64,000 bases of DNA, taken from assembly GCA_000733355.1 (NCBI GenBank), contig JNVV01000029.1:135768-199767 (forward strand), given 5' to 3'. The stretch is from Falciphora oryzae (lineage: Eukaryota; Ascomycota; Sordariomycetes; Magnaporthales; Magnaporthaceae). Made by a program: the position numbers and the translations under genes. Shown here one piece after another: positions 24,510 to 34,352 of this stretch. The notes under the pieces were generated by a model, which was not told where the DNA came from, searched no databases, and saw nothing but the letters and a program-made list of their open reading frames with translations. The first letter of the stretch is position 1, and each line of letters starts with the position of its first letter.

Positions 24510-24744
24510 ATCGAGAAGGTCCATGATCACGTCATGATATAAGGTGGTGCTGTTTAGAAATCCAAACGGGGATGGGAGCAAAGGGCGCGGCAGGGGAGCT
24601 TTTGATATCGACGGTGGCTCCGAGAGGCTCCTCAAAGTCCGGTGAAAGCACTGAAGAACCAGGGATTAAGGGTGGTTCAGGCAAAAGAAGGGATGCAGGG
24701 CAACAAAGTTCTGATGAGTGGAAGATTATTTATTAATACATCAC

Positions 24745-25500
24745 AGTTCCTGGTAGGCATAACGACCTCGGCCTGTCCGTCGCCCTGGACTGGTTTCACG
24801 CCGAGGTAAAGAATTTCGATCAGACCGACGCGCAGCCCAACCAGGCTCCAGAAAACCTAGCAGCCATCCCAACGAACGTCTCGCCACGTCGTCCCAAAAT
24901 TGTTATCTTCGGCCACCAGTCCCGCTTCCGGGACGCGACAGGCATGGGCGGGACCGTGGCCCACCACTGCATCGCGAAGGGGTTGGTCTTTGACCGAGAG
25001 GCCCGTCAGCGGCGGCATCACCTGCCGAGCCGCCGGCCTGCAGCTCGATCTCATCCGGGGGCTGCACCGCTTCCACCATCCCGCATCGGTCCTTTGGCCG
25101 CCCGATGCGTCCGGGGCGAGCGCCATTGTACGTGTCAGCGCGCTGTGCCGGGCGCGGATCGCCCTTGTGGAGCGCGGAGCTGCGGGCGAGTACCGCCTGA
25201 AGCAGGAGCCCAAGGGCGCGGCCGTGGGCAACCGCGAGGCCCGCGATAGGCTGCGACACCACCTGCTCCCGCCCCTGCGGCTCCTCGAGCTGGACCTGGC
25301 GGGCCGCGCGCAGGGTGGGGCGACATGTGCGGACGCGGTGGAGGATTACGTGGACGGTGGGGGCGTCGACCGGGTATCCCCCTGTGCGCCGTTGAGCCTC
25401 AAGCTCCTGAAGAGGAAAGGGACCCCGGAATCCGTCATCCCTGACAAAAAGCCGTGGTTGGCCGAGAGGGAAGATCTGCAGGCGAGGGCTCAACGGCACT
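24745..25500 (+). pseudogene. frameshifted fragment of an unidentified protein-coding gene
   Basis: From about 24755 one frame has fungal-coding character (GLSVALDWFHAEVKNFDQTD, later KIVIFGHQSRFRDATG). Near 25005 the signal moves to another frame, which continues with very high third-position G/C (AAGLQLDLIRGLHRFHHPA; later LLPPLRLLELDLAGRAQG) to about 25500. The change of frame without splice sites indicates a one- or two-base indel. I do not recognise the family. Both ends run into non-coding sequence, so it is a gene fragment adjoining the convergent S10 relic. Confidence 0.5.
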
Positions 25501-25589
25501 CAAGGGGATGGCGTGCCGGAAGCCGTGAGTGGAGGCGGGATTGTCCCTGGACGCCAAGCCGGGTCGGAGAAAAAGACCCTGAGCGAACA

Positions 25590-26130
25590 ATTCCACCAGA
25601 CCCTCGCTCCGCACCTAATGCGCGAACTCGGCGATCCAAGTCTGGGCAAAACTACACATGGCACGGGCTGCGACCGCGGTCGAGTCGGCCGAATGCTCCG
25701 GCTTCTGGCTCGAGAACGTCCCGGCCCTGTAAGTTAGGTTGGCCTTCGGGACACCCGTTTCACCAAACTCCGCGGGCATGGGGAGGAACTCGGCAGTGCC
25801 CACATCGACCTCCTGCGGCCGGAGCGCGCAGTTCGTGGGCACGTCGTCCGAGAAGCCGACCTGGGTGGGTTGGTCGATGTATATAGAGCATGTTAACCTC
25901 GTTGTCCCAGCCCAGGGGGTTTGAGGTGTGTTCCCCTCGAGTCATCATCGATGCAGCAAGGGCCGTTCTCCTCCAGGAGGCCTATCATCGAGGTGCTTCT
26001 CGGGCCCACCGTTGAGCCAGATAGCTGGGGAGACGTGCTCGGGTGTCTTGCGCGACTCGAAAAGGAACCCGCGAGGGAAGTGAACCCGGCCCGAGTGCGA
26101 CCCAATCCGGGGCTACATGGTGGAACTTGG
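25590..26130 (-). pseudogene. fragment of a serine carboxypeptidase (peptidase S10)
   Basis: Minus-strand reading from about 26060 gives FLFESRKTPEHVSPAIWLNG (the S10 'FESR...WLNGGPG' block), then in a second frame SMIGLLEENGPC, then after a one-base shift NEVNMLYI...DQPTQVGF and AEFGETGVPKANLTY, ending in AARAMCSFAQTWIAEFAH and a stop. These are the consecutive N-terminal motifs of fungal secreted serine carboxypeptidases. Several frameshifts are needed to read it, and the catalytic part (GESYGG, Asp, His) is absent. It is a truncated, dead copy. Confidence 0.8.
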
Positions 26131-26668
26131 ACTTGTCATGATGGAGAGGCGTCCAGGGGACCTTGCTTGGCCTGTCCCCAAGTTCCCGCACCGGCCTCGG
26201 GCGAAGGTCCGTCCCTCCCAGGAGGGTGGCCCCCCTCCTGACTTTGGCCTCTCCCACTTAGAGGCCAAAAACGAGCAATGTCAATATTATGGACCTATTG
26301 TGTGCGGCTTGCTGCTTCCCTTTGCACTTTGTATGCTGTGAACCCGATCCGCTTTTGTGGGAAACCCGTGTTACGACGGTTTGGAACAATTAAGCTTTAC
26401 ACTTTTCGGGCTACCCTTTTTTCGCTTTACGAAACCCTTAAATTTCAAAGTCCCTCCTATTTTTACCAACCAATTCGGAACAAAAGCGGGGTGTATAAGT
26501 CGAGGTCGGCGTTGGCCGCGCAGCACTTCCATGTCCTTGTTGCCAAAAGGGGTCACAGCCGGACTCGTGCTACAGTCACCACCTCATCTCGGGCCGGATC
26601 GATCTGACGAATCAGAGGGCGCCATTTTCTATCTTTTGACAACTTCCATAATGTTCTTAGAACGGGGT

Positions 26669-26678
26669 ATAAAAAAGA
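26669..26678 (+). promoter_or_regulatory. possible TATA element of the repeat-protein gene
   Basis: TATAAAAAAG lies about 230 nt upstream of the start codon at 26904 and is followed by a pronounced CT-rich tract (26700-26880). Both are common features of fungal promoters. This is a candidate only. Confidence 0.35.
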
Positions 26679-26903
26679 AACGCCTCCCGCCCCCCAAATG
26701 TCTACTGATTCCTTTCTTTCCTCATCCGGTTTTCGAATCATCTCCTTTTGTCTTATCCTTATTTTCCTTTTTGTCAATCTCCTTTCTGTCTTTTCTTCCC
26801 TTTTCCATCTCATTCTTTTTCGTCTCTACTCTTCGGCTCTTAACGAGTTCTTTAACCACTGTCCTTGTCTTGTCTGTTCCAGTCAAGCAACCGCAACGAC
26901 AAG

Positions 26904-27494
26904 ATGCGGTTTTCCCTCATCTTCCATCTCGGTGCCTTAGCGGCGTTAAGCGCCCCGGCGCTTGCCCAGGTCACCGGCGTCAGCGACGCAATCGGACTCG
27001 CGGCTCGTGGTGTGGAGGAGGCGTCCCATATTGTGGACGCCCGCGACAGCAACCACAACACCCTCGAAGCCCGCAAGGACCCTGGTAAAAAGAACCCCGA
27101 TAAGCAAGTCCCGTCCGGCCCGGTCGAGCGGCCCCCGCCGCCACCGCCGCCGCGGCGCCAGCCAGCGACCCAGCCGCGCCCGCCGGTTACTGATTGGCGT
27201 GATGCTAAAAGCGTCCGCACGCCCAGTCACGGCCGCGGGCGCGGCCGCAGGTCCGTGTACCCGGCGGTCCTCGAAGCCCGCAAGGACCCTGGTAAAAAGA
27301 ACCCCGATAAGCAAGTCCCGTCCGGCCCGGTCGAGCGGCCCCCGCCGCCACCGCCGCCGCGGCGCCAGCCAGCGACCCAGCCGCGCCCGCCGGTCACTGA
27401 TTGGCGTGATGCTAAAAGCGTCCGCACGCCCAGTCACGGCCGCGGGCGCGGCCGCAGGTCCGTGTACCCGGTCCTCGAAGCCCGTGACATTTAA
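26904..27494 (+). CDS. secreted tandem-repeat protein with dibasic sites (Kex2-processed-repeat candidate)
   Basis: Predicted protein of 196 residues. The start at 26904 is preferred over an in-frame ATG at 26865 because it begins a clean signal peptide (MRFSLIFHLGALAALSAPALAQ). After a short leader come two copies of a 69-residue unit (207 bp). Each starts LEARKDPGKKNPDKQV, passes through a run of seven prolines (ERPPPPPPPRRQ) and ends HGRGRGRRSVYP. A partial third start (VLEARDI) precedes the stop. The units are almost identical at DNA level. RR lies directly before SVYP, and KK and RR sites recur at fixed positions, as in fungal Kex2-processed repeat proteins, some of which are precursors of ribosomally made cyclic peptides (ustiloxin/dikaritin type). 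No DUF3328 (UstY-like) enzyme was recognised nearby. No cysteines are present in the mature part. A cell-wall or basic Pro-rich structural protein is the alternative. Confidence 0.72.
   Translation: MRFSLIFHLGALAALSAPALAQVTGVSDAIGLAARGVEEASHIVDARDSNHNTLEARKDPGKKNPDKQVPSGPVERPPPPPPPRRQPATQPRPPVTDWRDAKSVRTPSHGRGRGRRSVYPAVLEARKDPGKKNPDKQVPSGPVERPPPPPPPRRQPATQPRPPVTDWRDAKSVRTPSHGRGRGRRSVYPVLEARDI
27062..27480 (+). repeat. 207-bp tandem duplication inside the repeat-protein gene
   Basis: The unit begins CCTCGAAGCCCGCAAGGACC at 27062 and again at 27269, with a truncated third start at 27473. I see only one silent base difference (GTT to GTC in the PPVTDW segment) and a one-codon (GCG) deletion at the end of unit two. 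The duplication is therefore very recent or is homogenised by recombination. Confidence 0.92.
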
Positions 27495-27798
27495 GCGCTC
27501 CTAGCCGCCTGGCTTCGGTACTCGTTTGGCAGGGAATGCTCGCTTTTACATTTGGTTCTTGTTTGTTGAGATCGTGGAGAGTAGCGGAAGAGTTTGCCTT
27601 GGATTTTAGATTTCGGCTATTTGTCTTTGTGGTTTTTTTTGGCTTTTGTCTTGGCCTTCCTCGCTATCGTGTCTGCCATCCGTTGAGAGAAAGGCCTGTG
27701 CGGGCCAAGGCGACTCGAGTGTTGGGTCATGAGCTTGGTCTTATAGATATCAAAACCCTAATTCCATAGACAACGCCCCTAAAGGCTCCCTAGTTTGC

Positions 27799-27829
<31 letters not shown>
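27799..27829. repeat. poly(T)-poly(A) palindrome
   Basis: Eighteen T are followed directly by thirteen A, a perfect simple-sequence inverted repeat able to form a hairpin. Confidence 0.95.
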
Positions 27830-28216
27830 GGAAGCTTATAGCCTTGCATCCTTTTGCTTCCAGTCCAAATCGCCCAGCCCTGCCACGCTACCACACGACC
27901 TGGAGACAAAAGCCTTAGGGTCTGGGCTCGTCTCACACTTCTTCTCGTGCATGCGTTTTTTTTTTTTTTTTTTTCAAGGAAACCACATCGTTATGACGGC
28001 CGGAACCGGCGGTCCGGCATGGTTTCTTTGCAAAACTCATTGCCCCGTTAGCGCCATTTTAAAGGTGGGATGCCGCGCTCAATTAAAATGGATGCATCTG
28101 GTGCAGCACACATCGGTCCGCAGATGGTGATGGCGGGTCGTCGACGCCTTTAATACTCGGATCTAGACTCGTGCAATGCGGCGCGTCCATATTCCCGGTC
28201 CCCATGGCCCGAGCCT

Positions 28217-28265
28217 ATGTCCAGCCCTTTCTCTGGAGGCATGGGTTCACCGGGCAATTTTCCTA
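28217..28265. repeat. dispersed 50-bp repeat, copy 1 (copy 2 at 43091-43141)
   Basis: CAGCCCTTTCTCTGGAGGCA and flanks are shared almost exactly with 43091-43141, then diverge. In copy 1 it lies just upstream of the first LysM exon. In copy 2 it lies beyond the second LysM relic, in the opposite orientation relative to that gene. Confidence 0.75.
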
Positions 28266-28289
28266 GGCCCCAACGGAAAGTTCTCTCTC

Positions 28290-29767
28290 TTCCAGTGGCT
28301 CGTTGTGGCCGGGACAGCGACCTCAGCCGCCATTGGATCCACGAGGGTCCGGCGCCAGGATGGCCCCGTCGATCCCGGAACGGCGCAGGACTGCACCTTC
28401 TGGGAGACGGCACTGGACAGGTCGTACAACTGCCAGTACTACGAGGAGACGTATGGCACGAGCCACGAGGAGTTTTTGGACTGGGTAAACGTTTCAGCCT
28501 TGTCCCCCTTTTTCCCCCTGCCTCCCGTGATCCCATGCTGACCGGCGCCCGACCCACCGTATCCAGAACCCCGGTGTCAAGGCGGATTGCAGCGGCCTCA
28601 AGGTCGGAAACGCCTACTGTGTCGAGATCAACTCTGGTCTCCCTCGTCCCAACCAGCCCACCTCAACCAAGCCCGCTGGCTCGCCCACCGCTAGCCCGAC
28701 GGCCGGTCCTACAGCCGGCCCTACCGAGCCGGCCAAGCCGAGCCCGACCCAGGAGGGCCTGGTCAGCACGCGCACCAAGTTCTACAAAGCTGTCTCCGGT
28801 GATACCTGTGACAAGATCGCCCAGACCCACGGCAACACCTTCAGCTTCGCCGACATCCTCAAGCGGAACCCCGCTGTGGGAGATCCTGCTCGGGCCTCTG
28901 GCTCGGGTATTACTACTGCGTCGCGGTGCCTGGCACCCCGGCCCGGCTCGCCGACGACGACAACGGCGCCGTCCACAGGTACCAAACCTACTCCTACTCA
29001 GGCGGGCCTCATCGACACCTGCACCAAGTTCTACAAGGCGATTTCGGGCGACACCTGCAACAGGATCATTGAAGCCAACGGCAACGTCTCCGGCTTCGCC
29101 GACTTCCTCAAGTGGAACCCCGCCGTCGGCGACGCCTGCTCGGGCCTCTGGCTTGGCTACTACTACTGCGTCGGCGTTCCCAGCACGCCCGGCGGCGGCG
29201 CGCAGCCCACCACGACCGCCAAGCCTGTGGCGGGCCCCAGCCCGACTCAGGACGGCATTGCCTCCAGCTGCCAGCGCTACCACCGGGCGGGCTCCGGCGA
29301 CACCTGCCAGAGGATCGTGGATCGGTACCGCAGCTTCAGCCTCTCCGACTTTTACAGCTGGTGCCCGGCATCTTGCAGCGGCCTGTGGTTTGGCTACTAC
29401 TACTGCATTGGTAAGGTCGGATGGCGGAACGAGGTGTCCCCTAGCAAACCGAACGCATACCTGCTTGACAGTAGCTAATTTTTTTCGCCACATTCCAAAG
29501 GCGTCGCAAGAAACTCGGGTACCCCCCCAGCTTCCGACACCACCTTCGGACCCCGGTGATTTTTGCAACCCCGGCGCCCCCACGCCGATCCAGCCCGGGG
29601 CCATCTGCGGCTGTAAGCGCTGGCATATGGTTGGTAGCAACAACAACTGCGACTCCATCGCGAGGCAGCACGGCATTGACTCTGCCGGCTTCTAGCAGTG
29701 GAACCCCAACGTTGGGTCGACATGCACGACCTCGCGGCTTGGGCACAGCGTGTGCGTCGCGGCCTAG
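28290..29767 (+). pseudogene. LysM effector-like gene, copy A (inactivated)
   Basis: Readable order: a hydrophobic stretch (WLVVAGTATSAAIG); LysM1 (DCTFWETALDRSYNCQYY), interrupted by an intron from about 28483 to 28566; then Pro/Thr-rich linkers separating LysM2 (FYKAVSGDTCDKIAQTHGN), LysM3 (FYKAISGDTCNRIIEANGN ... GLWLGYYYCVG) and LysM4 (RYHRAGSGDTCQRIVDRY). After a second intron (from about 29412) comes LysM5 (CGCKRWHMVGSNNNCDSIA). LysM2 has a one-base deletion near 28885 and a compensating shift near 28940 that scramble its end. LysM5 carries an in-frame TAG (29693-29695) before QWNPNVGS. No clean start codon with signal peptide remains. LysM proteins bind chitin oligomers and often act as secreted effectors (family knowledge); this copy is very likely dead. 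It is convergent with the 251-residue gene downstream. Confidence 0.83.
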
Positions 29768-30008
29768 GCGGGTGAAGGTATTATCCGTCTTTTAATAATC
29801 GCGTTTTTCCATATCCAGGGGCGGGCCGCGAAATCGCCCGCCAATCTTGTAGTTGATAGCAAACGCCGATAATCACCTAATATTTTCCATATTAATACAT
29901 CTGCTACGGCTAATTGCCTGCCGGCGTTCTTCTTTGTATCCCGCAAACCTATTGGGCCGCCAAAAAGCTCCGTTTCTCCAAGGCGCAAACCCTGGTCAGC
30001 GTCAAGCC

Positions 30009-30764
30009 TCAATTTCTATAAGCGTCCCAGACACCAAGATCCCGCCGTTCAGGGTCGAAAGAACGCGGGATCATCTCTGTCACCAAATCCAGGATTGCCA
30101 TCTGTCCCCACATGAGCGTGATACTTTCCGTCGAGATTTTGGTCCAGCCAAAGTAGGACTGCGGGCCGAGGCGCAGATGTTTAGGCACGTAATCGGCCGC
30201 GACGTAATCGACGTCGTACAGCTTAACCCACCACTTGCCCCTGGCGGCGGCGGCCAGGACCTCAGCGTCGGCGACCAAAAAAAGGCGCGGCTCGCAAGGG
30301 TGGGCTTCGTCGTATGCCTTGTCCGACGCGCGGCCCCACCGATCCAAGGCAAAGCCCTGCCTCTCATAACTGCCCATGCAGTGCCCGACGGGCGGCTTCC
30401 CGTCCGGGCCCGGGTCACCCCGTTTGTAGAGCTCGCGGAGGTGGCTGGGCGAGGCGTCCTCAAGCAGGGCCTGGTCCGAGCGGGGGTCCAAGCGGAAAAG
30501 CTCCAATACCTTAGGCGCGGCGGCCCAAATCTCAGGGTGCTCGTCCTCGGGGTAGTATTTGCCGAACTTCTCCTTGTCGGTGACTTCGAGCACATCTGCG
30601 CGGATCTTTGCTATCAAGGCGTCCCAGGACGCTTCGGTGTCGCCGCTATAAGCCGTACGGTAGATGGTGAAGCCCCAGTTGTATTCGCGCCATTTTGTTT
30701 GGTTTTGGCCGGGCAGGGCTGGTAGGGTAAAGCGTTTGAGGATATCATTGAGATATTCGGTCAT
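30009..30764 (-). CDS. uncharacterised fungal protein, paralogue A
   Basis: Single exon, 251 residues. The start MTEYLNDILKRF was chosen because its paralogue at 41318 begins at exactly this point; an upstream in-frame ATG (30899) lies in sequence not conserved as protein. The protein is soluble, acidic, and without signal peptide or membrane helix. Conserved blocks include LPALPGQNQTKWREYNWGFT, AAPKVLELFRLDPRSD, PPVGHCMGS, WWVKLYDVDYV and MIPRSFDPERRDLGVW. By eye it is about four-fifths identical to the 41318 copy, and differences cluster around residues 57-75. No known domain is recognised. It is convergent with the LysM relic, and the same arrangement exists at the other copy. Function unknown. 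Confidence 0.82.
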   Translation of the reverse strand: MTEYLNDILKRFTLPALPGQNQTKWREYNWGFTIYRTAYSGDTEASWDALIAKIRADVLEVTDKEKFGKYYPEDEHPEIWAAAPKVLELFRLDPRSDQALLEDASPSHLRELYKRGDPGPDGKPPVGHCMGSYERQGFALDRWGRASDKAYDEAHPCEPRLFLVADAEVLAAAARGKWWVKLYDVDYVAADYVPKHLRLGPQSYFGWTKISTESITLMWGQMAILDLVTEMIPRSFDPERRDLGVWDAYRN

Positions 30765-31031
30765 GATTGGAAAGGGAGCGATGGACGATTTTTTATAGAT
30801 TGGTCGTTTAGGTGGATATGCCGCGCGATGCGTATGTGATCGGGAGGTGAATGCAAGAAAAGCAGCCGATTGTCGAGGGCTTGGAGTACGGCAGTGCAAA
30901 GCTCAAATTGGGCAACAATCGATTTTTTTTTAATATATTTACCCCCGTGTGGATACGGGTGTGCGCCTGCTAAATTTACTACTTTATTAGGCATAACCCA
31001 CATTTTTAAATATAGTTACTTGGAAATAGGC

Positions 31032-31247
31032 CTGTAGTTGTTAGAGGGCTGGATCCCATTGGCTCAGCCACGGGCTCGTGCCCGAGGCCTGCGCCTTTGG
31101 GTCCGCGCCACAACGCTCGGGCCCCCGAGCTGTATATAGCGGATTCCGCGCGTGGCCCTGCGGAGCAGGCCACCCTCCCCTTTACCCCTCGTAGTTCGTC
31201 AATACAACCAAGTCCCTACAAGCGCGCCAACGTTGTAGGACCCTTAC
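31032..31247. mobile_element. possible solo LTR
   Basis: The stretch starts TGTAGTTG and ends CCCTTACA, with an internal TATA-like CTGTATATAGCG followed by a pyrimidine-rich segment, as in fungal LTRs. No target-site duplication could be confirmed and no coding part of a retroelement is adjacent. Confidence 0.3.
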
Positions 31248-31399
31248 AGTAGTAAAAAGTTCCTAGCTTATAAAATGACATTTTCGACGGTTTTGAATAA
31301 TTTTGCGTTTATATCATTTTACACCGGTGCATACGCGTTTACCGGGACCCTTCGGTGGGTTTACTGTCACTGCAGATAGAGGCTAGAGAAAATGGCGGC

Positions 31400-31515
31400 A
31401 AAGAAGATTGGTATTCGGAAGGAAGCCAGGCCGGAGGCCTGGGGCCTGGAGAAAATCTCTATCTACTGTGGCTTGGAGGCCCGTGTGGAGGCCCGGGCAC
31501 GTGACATTTACGGTA
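31400..31515. repeat. dispersed repeat, copy 1 (copy 2 at 51755-51860)
   Basis: Shares TGGTATTCGGAA, GAGAAAATCTCTATCTA, GGAGGCCCGTG and GCACGTGAC in the same order with 51755-51860. Confidence 0.7.
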
Positions 31516-32400
31516 TTATGCCTCCGTTTATTGCCCGCTGCCGGCGTAAAGCCTACGACCTCCTTTTATATGCCAACCCCTATTCCAACTTTTGCCTTAA
31601 ATGCAGGTATGCTTTCTTTAAACGCCTAACACCTAATAACGTTGTTAAAAGAACTAATGTATTTAGCTAAAGTTGGGTGCATAGGCCCAACCTACCCTGT
31701 ACTACCCTCCTTGGATTATCTACCCTGTATTGTTGTGGGGTTGTGCACGGGAATAGCGGGCAGTGCTTATAGCGTGCTTAGGGGTGGCTTACAGCACCTA
31801 CATAAATAGGAGATAGTGGAGAAAACGAAGCTACGACAAAACCGCGCCCTGGGGATTGTGGAACGTCGGTCTCCGACAAGTATCAAGCACACACTAGGCC
31901 CAGAAACGCGCTCCGAGAATCGCATCGATAGGAGCATACCTAGGAGCTTCGTGAACCGCCGATCCGCCGCCGGCTCCTCATGCAGCAAATTTAGCCCTTA
32001 GCCAGACCCAGATCCAGCCGCGGCAGCCGAGCCGGAGGACGACCTGAGTGGAACGAGCGGGATCGACGCCGGGCCTCCTGAGCTCCGGCTGTGGTGCCGC
32101 TGGTTCAGAGCCGAAACCGACGGTGAGGGCAACCTGCCCACAGGGCCAGCCGGGTCAACACCTCCAGAAGACGTGCTGCCACAACTTCTCCCTGAGGGCT
32201 GCGGTTGGGAAGCCCAAGCAGTCCCGTGGCGGTTCCTCCAGCTGTCCCATTCCTGTCGTCTCTTGGCCTCGGCCTCCTCGAGCAGGGCAGCTCTAGCCGG
32301 ATCCGACACTCTTCTGATCGCGGCGTCGATTTGCTCCCGGCGCTCGAGCTCGCGAAGCACCATGGCCGGAGTGAAGGCCAGCGGCGAGGTCCCTGGAGTC

Positions 32401-34352
32401 TCAATCGTCAGAAATGTGAGATGGAGGAGCTTCCTCTGACCGGGGCAAATAAAAACATGATATTAAATGGAACGTACAGTCTTCGACCGTGTTTTCGGAA
32501 CTCGTGAGCCATTTTCTACCAGCCAGCTTGGCAAATAAGCCTCGATAGCTTGGAAGCTGGATGATGCCGCAGAGCACCGCGACGACAGATTCAGAGCTCG
32601 GTCCGACGAAGAATGCCTCGTACTTGGGAGAGAACAGATCCAGTTCGAAGACAAAGTCGCCGCCCAGGACCACGTCAACCGGAAGGTTGTCCAGGACGTA
32701 GAAGTCGCACTTTACCGGGCCGTCCCCGTTCCCAAAGTCCCAGTCCAAGCCGGAAACGAGGCCGCGAGTCCGGACGGTCGAGCCGTCTGCGAACTGCACT
32801 CCGATCCGGGTCTCTCCGTCTGTGTCGATCTTCCATCCTCGTCGCAGCGCCAGAGCCGTAGAGACAGCCATGATCTCCGACCCGGTGTCCGGGAGGGCAA
32901 GGGTGGCCTCGCCACCAAGGTATCCCCCTATCCTCTCCGTCCCACCCCCGAGCAGATGGAGCCGGAACAGCTTTCTGGTTGTGCCGCGAGCCGCCCGCAG
33001 GATGCGGCTTTTGTAATCCGTCAGTGTTTTTGTCACCTTTAGAAAGGTGTTTCCTAAGGCCAGTGGCTGAGCGAGCGTTTCGAGAACATGACAGACAATG
33101 GGGTACACCCTCGGCTCGCCTTGGAAGACCCAGTTGACTTGGACCTTACCAACGGGCCGGACCGTTTTGCCGGAGGCTAGCACGATGCGCTCCCTATCCG
33201 CCGGCGTGGTTGCAAGACCAAGTGCGCGGACGAGAGCCGAGGATATGAAGCAACCATCGGCCCCTGTGTCTGCAAGAGCGTGAACAGGAACGCCGTCAAC
33301 CGCGCCCAGGACGGATGAGACGGGGAGTGGGGAAGACAACTGCTTCGCATATTTGGGCACCACCACTCTTTCGAGGTCTGGGCTGGCTAGGGAATGCTGT
33401 GAGGCCAGGGGAAAGTCTAGATGGTCTTCTAGAGGGCTCGGGTCCCACGCATGTGAAGCCGACCGGAGATATCGTTAACAAACTTGACTCATGGGCCGCA
33501 GATTTTAGTGATTTTGGGCACATTCACGAAGCCGCATAGGCGCCAATAAGCATATCGGAACGAAAGAGAGAGATGTCATACGAACTAGATCACCACCGGA
33601 ATCACCGTAACGCACGTTGACGCGCTTGCACTCTTGGGTGATCTTGCGGACTCTCCGCCTATACTTCTCGACCAAGCGCTCGTAGCCGGCACTGAGTAGC
33701 TCATCGGCGCGTGTGGACGGAGTCGAAGGGGGGACTTTTTCGAAGGGTAGGGTATTTAGGGCCTTGGTGGATGTCTTTTTGCAAAAGCGTTCCCAGATTT
33801 GGTCGATGGCTTCCTGCGGCGGCAGTTTGATCTTCTTCGTCTTTTTGCCGTTCTGGCCTGGGCCGGCCTGCAGCGACGGCCGCCCCTGGAGCTGTGGCCT
33901 CCGGCCAGGGTGCTGTTGCTGTTGTTTTGTCTGGGCTGGCTGATTCTCCGACCCGGGATGGGACGGTTCATCGGATGGATGCGCCGAATCCTCCGGATTG
34001 ATAGGCCTGCTAATGTGGGCTTCAGCAACCATCGACCTCGGCTCGACAGGGCGGAGGCCGGCGTATATGGCCTTGACCTCCGTTGCCAACTGCTCCCAGG
34101 ATATTGGGTACGTATCTGGCTGTGTCCTGTGTCGCAATCTTTGCAAGTCATTACGGACCCCCTAGACTTACTCGGCTCTGCCTGGACCTCATTCCAGGTC
34201 GAGTCGGACAGGAACAAGTATGGGTCCGAGTTCGTCGTTTCCGCCTCGCGACTGGGCTGCAGCGTCTCCTCAGCCGCAAAGTGCTGCGGCAGATGACTGA
34301 CGAATCGATTGGAGAGCCCCGAGGGAGGCCATGTTTCCGCCGCACCCGCCAT
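32401..34352 (-). CDS. double retropepsin-like (aspartic protease fold) protein
   Basis: Predicted exons on the minus strand are 34352-34172, 34115-33582 and 33428-32401 (introns 56 and 153 nt, phases consistent), giving 580 residues. The N-terminal half is hydrophilic, with Gln/Pro-rich and basic segments (KNGKK..KIKLPPQEAIDQ). The C-terminal third has two tandem retropepsin-like units, each with an active-site-type triplet: HALADTGADGCFIS and ALPDTGSEIMAVS. Both are followed by flap-like strands and a 'PVDVVLGGDFVF' type block. No reverse transcriptase or integrase is present, so it is a stand-alone gene of a type seen in many ascomycetes, not an intact retroelement. Two DTG units could form an intramolecular dimer. 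The 3' end is uncertain: a GTACGT/CAG pair at 32478/32437 and an open frame down to 31998 (MVLRELERREQIDAAIRR) allow a longer product. Divergent from the DUF6594 gene. Confidence 0.72.

Larger units (their letters stand above)
27495..28289. other. intergenic DNA after the repeat-protein gene
   Basis: The 3' UTR of the repeat-protein gene is expected at the start. A T18A13 simple-sequence palindrome (27799-27829) and a poly(T) run (27957-27974) follow. No gene is recognised. At 28217 begins a 50-bp segment that recurs at 43091. Confidence 0.5.
30765..31997. other. repeat-rich intergenic DNA
   Basis: Contains an LTR-like stretch (31032-31247), one copy of a dispersed repeat shared with 51.76 kb, and AT-richer sequence with a repeated CTACCCTGTA motif (31690-31735). 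No intact gene is recognised. A 92-codon frame at 31392 lies inside the dispersed repeat. Confidence 0.45.

Noticed and set aside
27062..27480. Tandem repeats as a CRISPR-like array
   Set aside because: Units of 207 bp are coding, with no spacers; eukaryotic genome.
28217..29695. 492-codon alternative frame across LysM copy A
   Set aside because: It is the +1 frame of the LysM coding sequence, Pro/Ala/Arg-rich, and only picks up real sequence where exon frames coincide.
32401..33366. Retropepsin-like domains as evidence of an LTR retrotransposon
   Set aside because: No reverse transcriptase, RNase H, integrase or paired LTRs flank the gene; introns and two tandem units fit a cellular gene.
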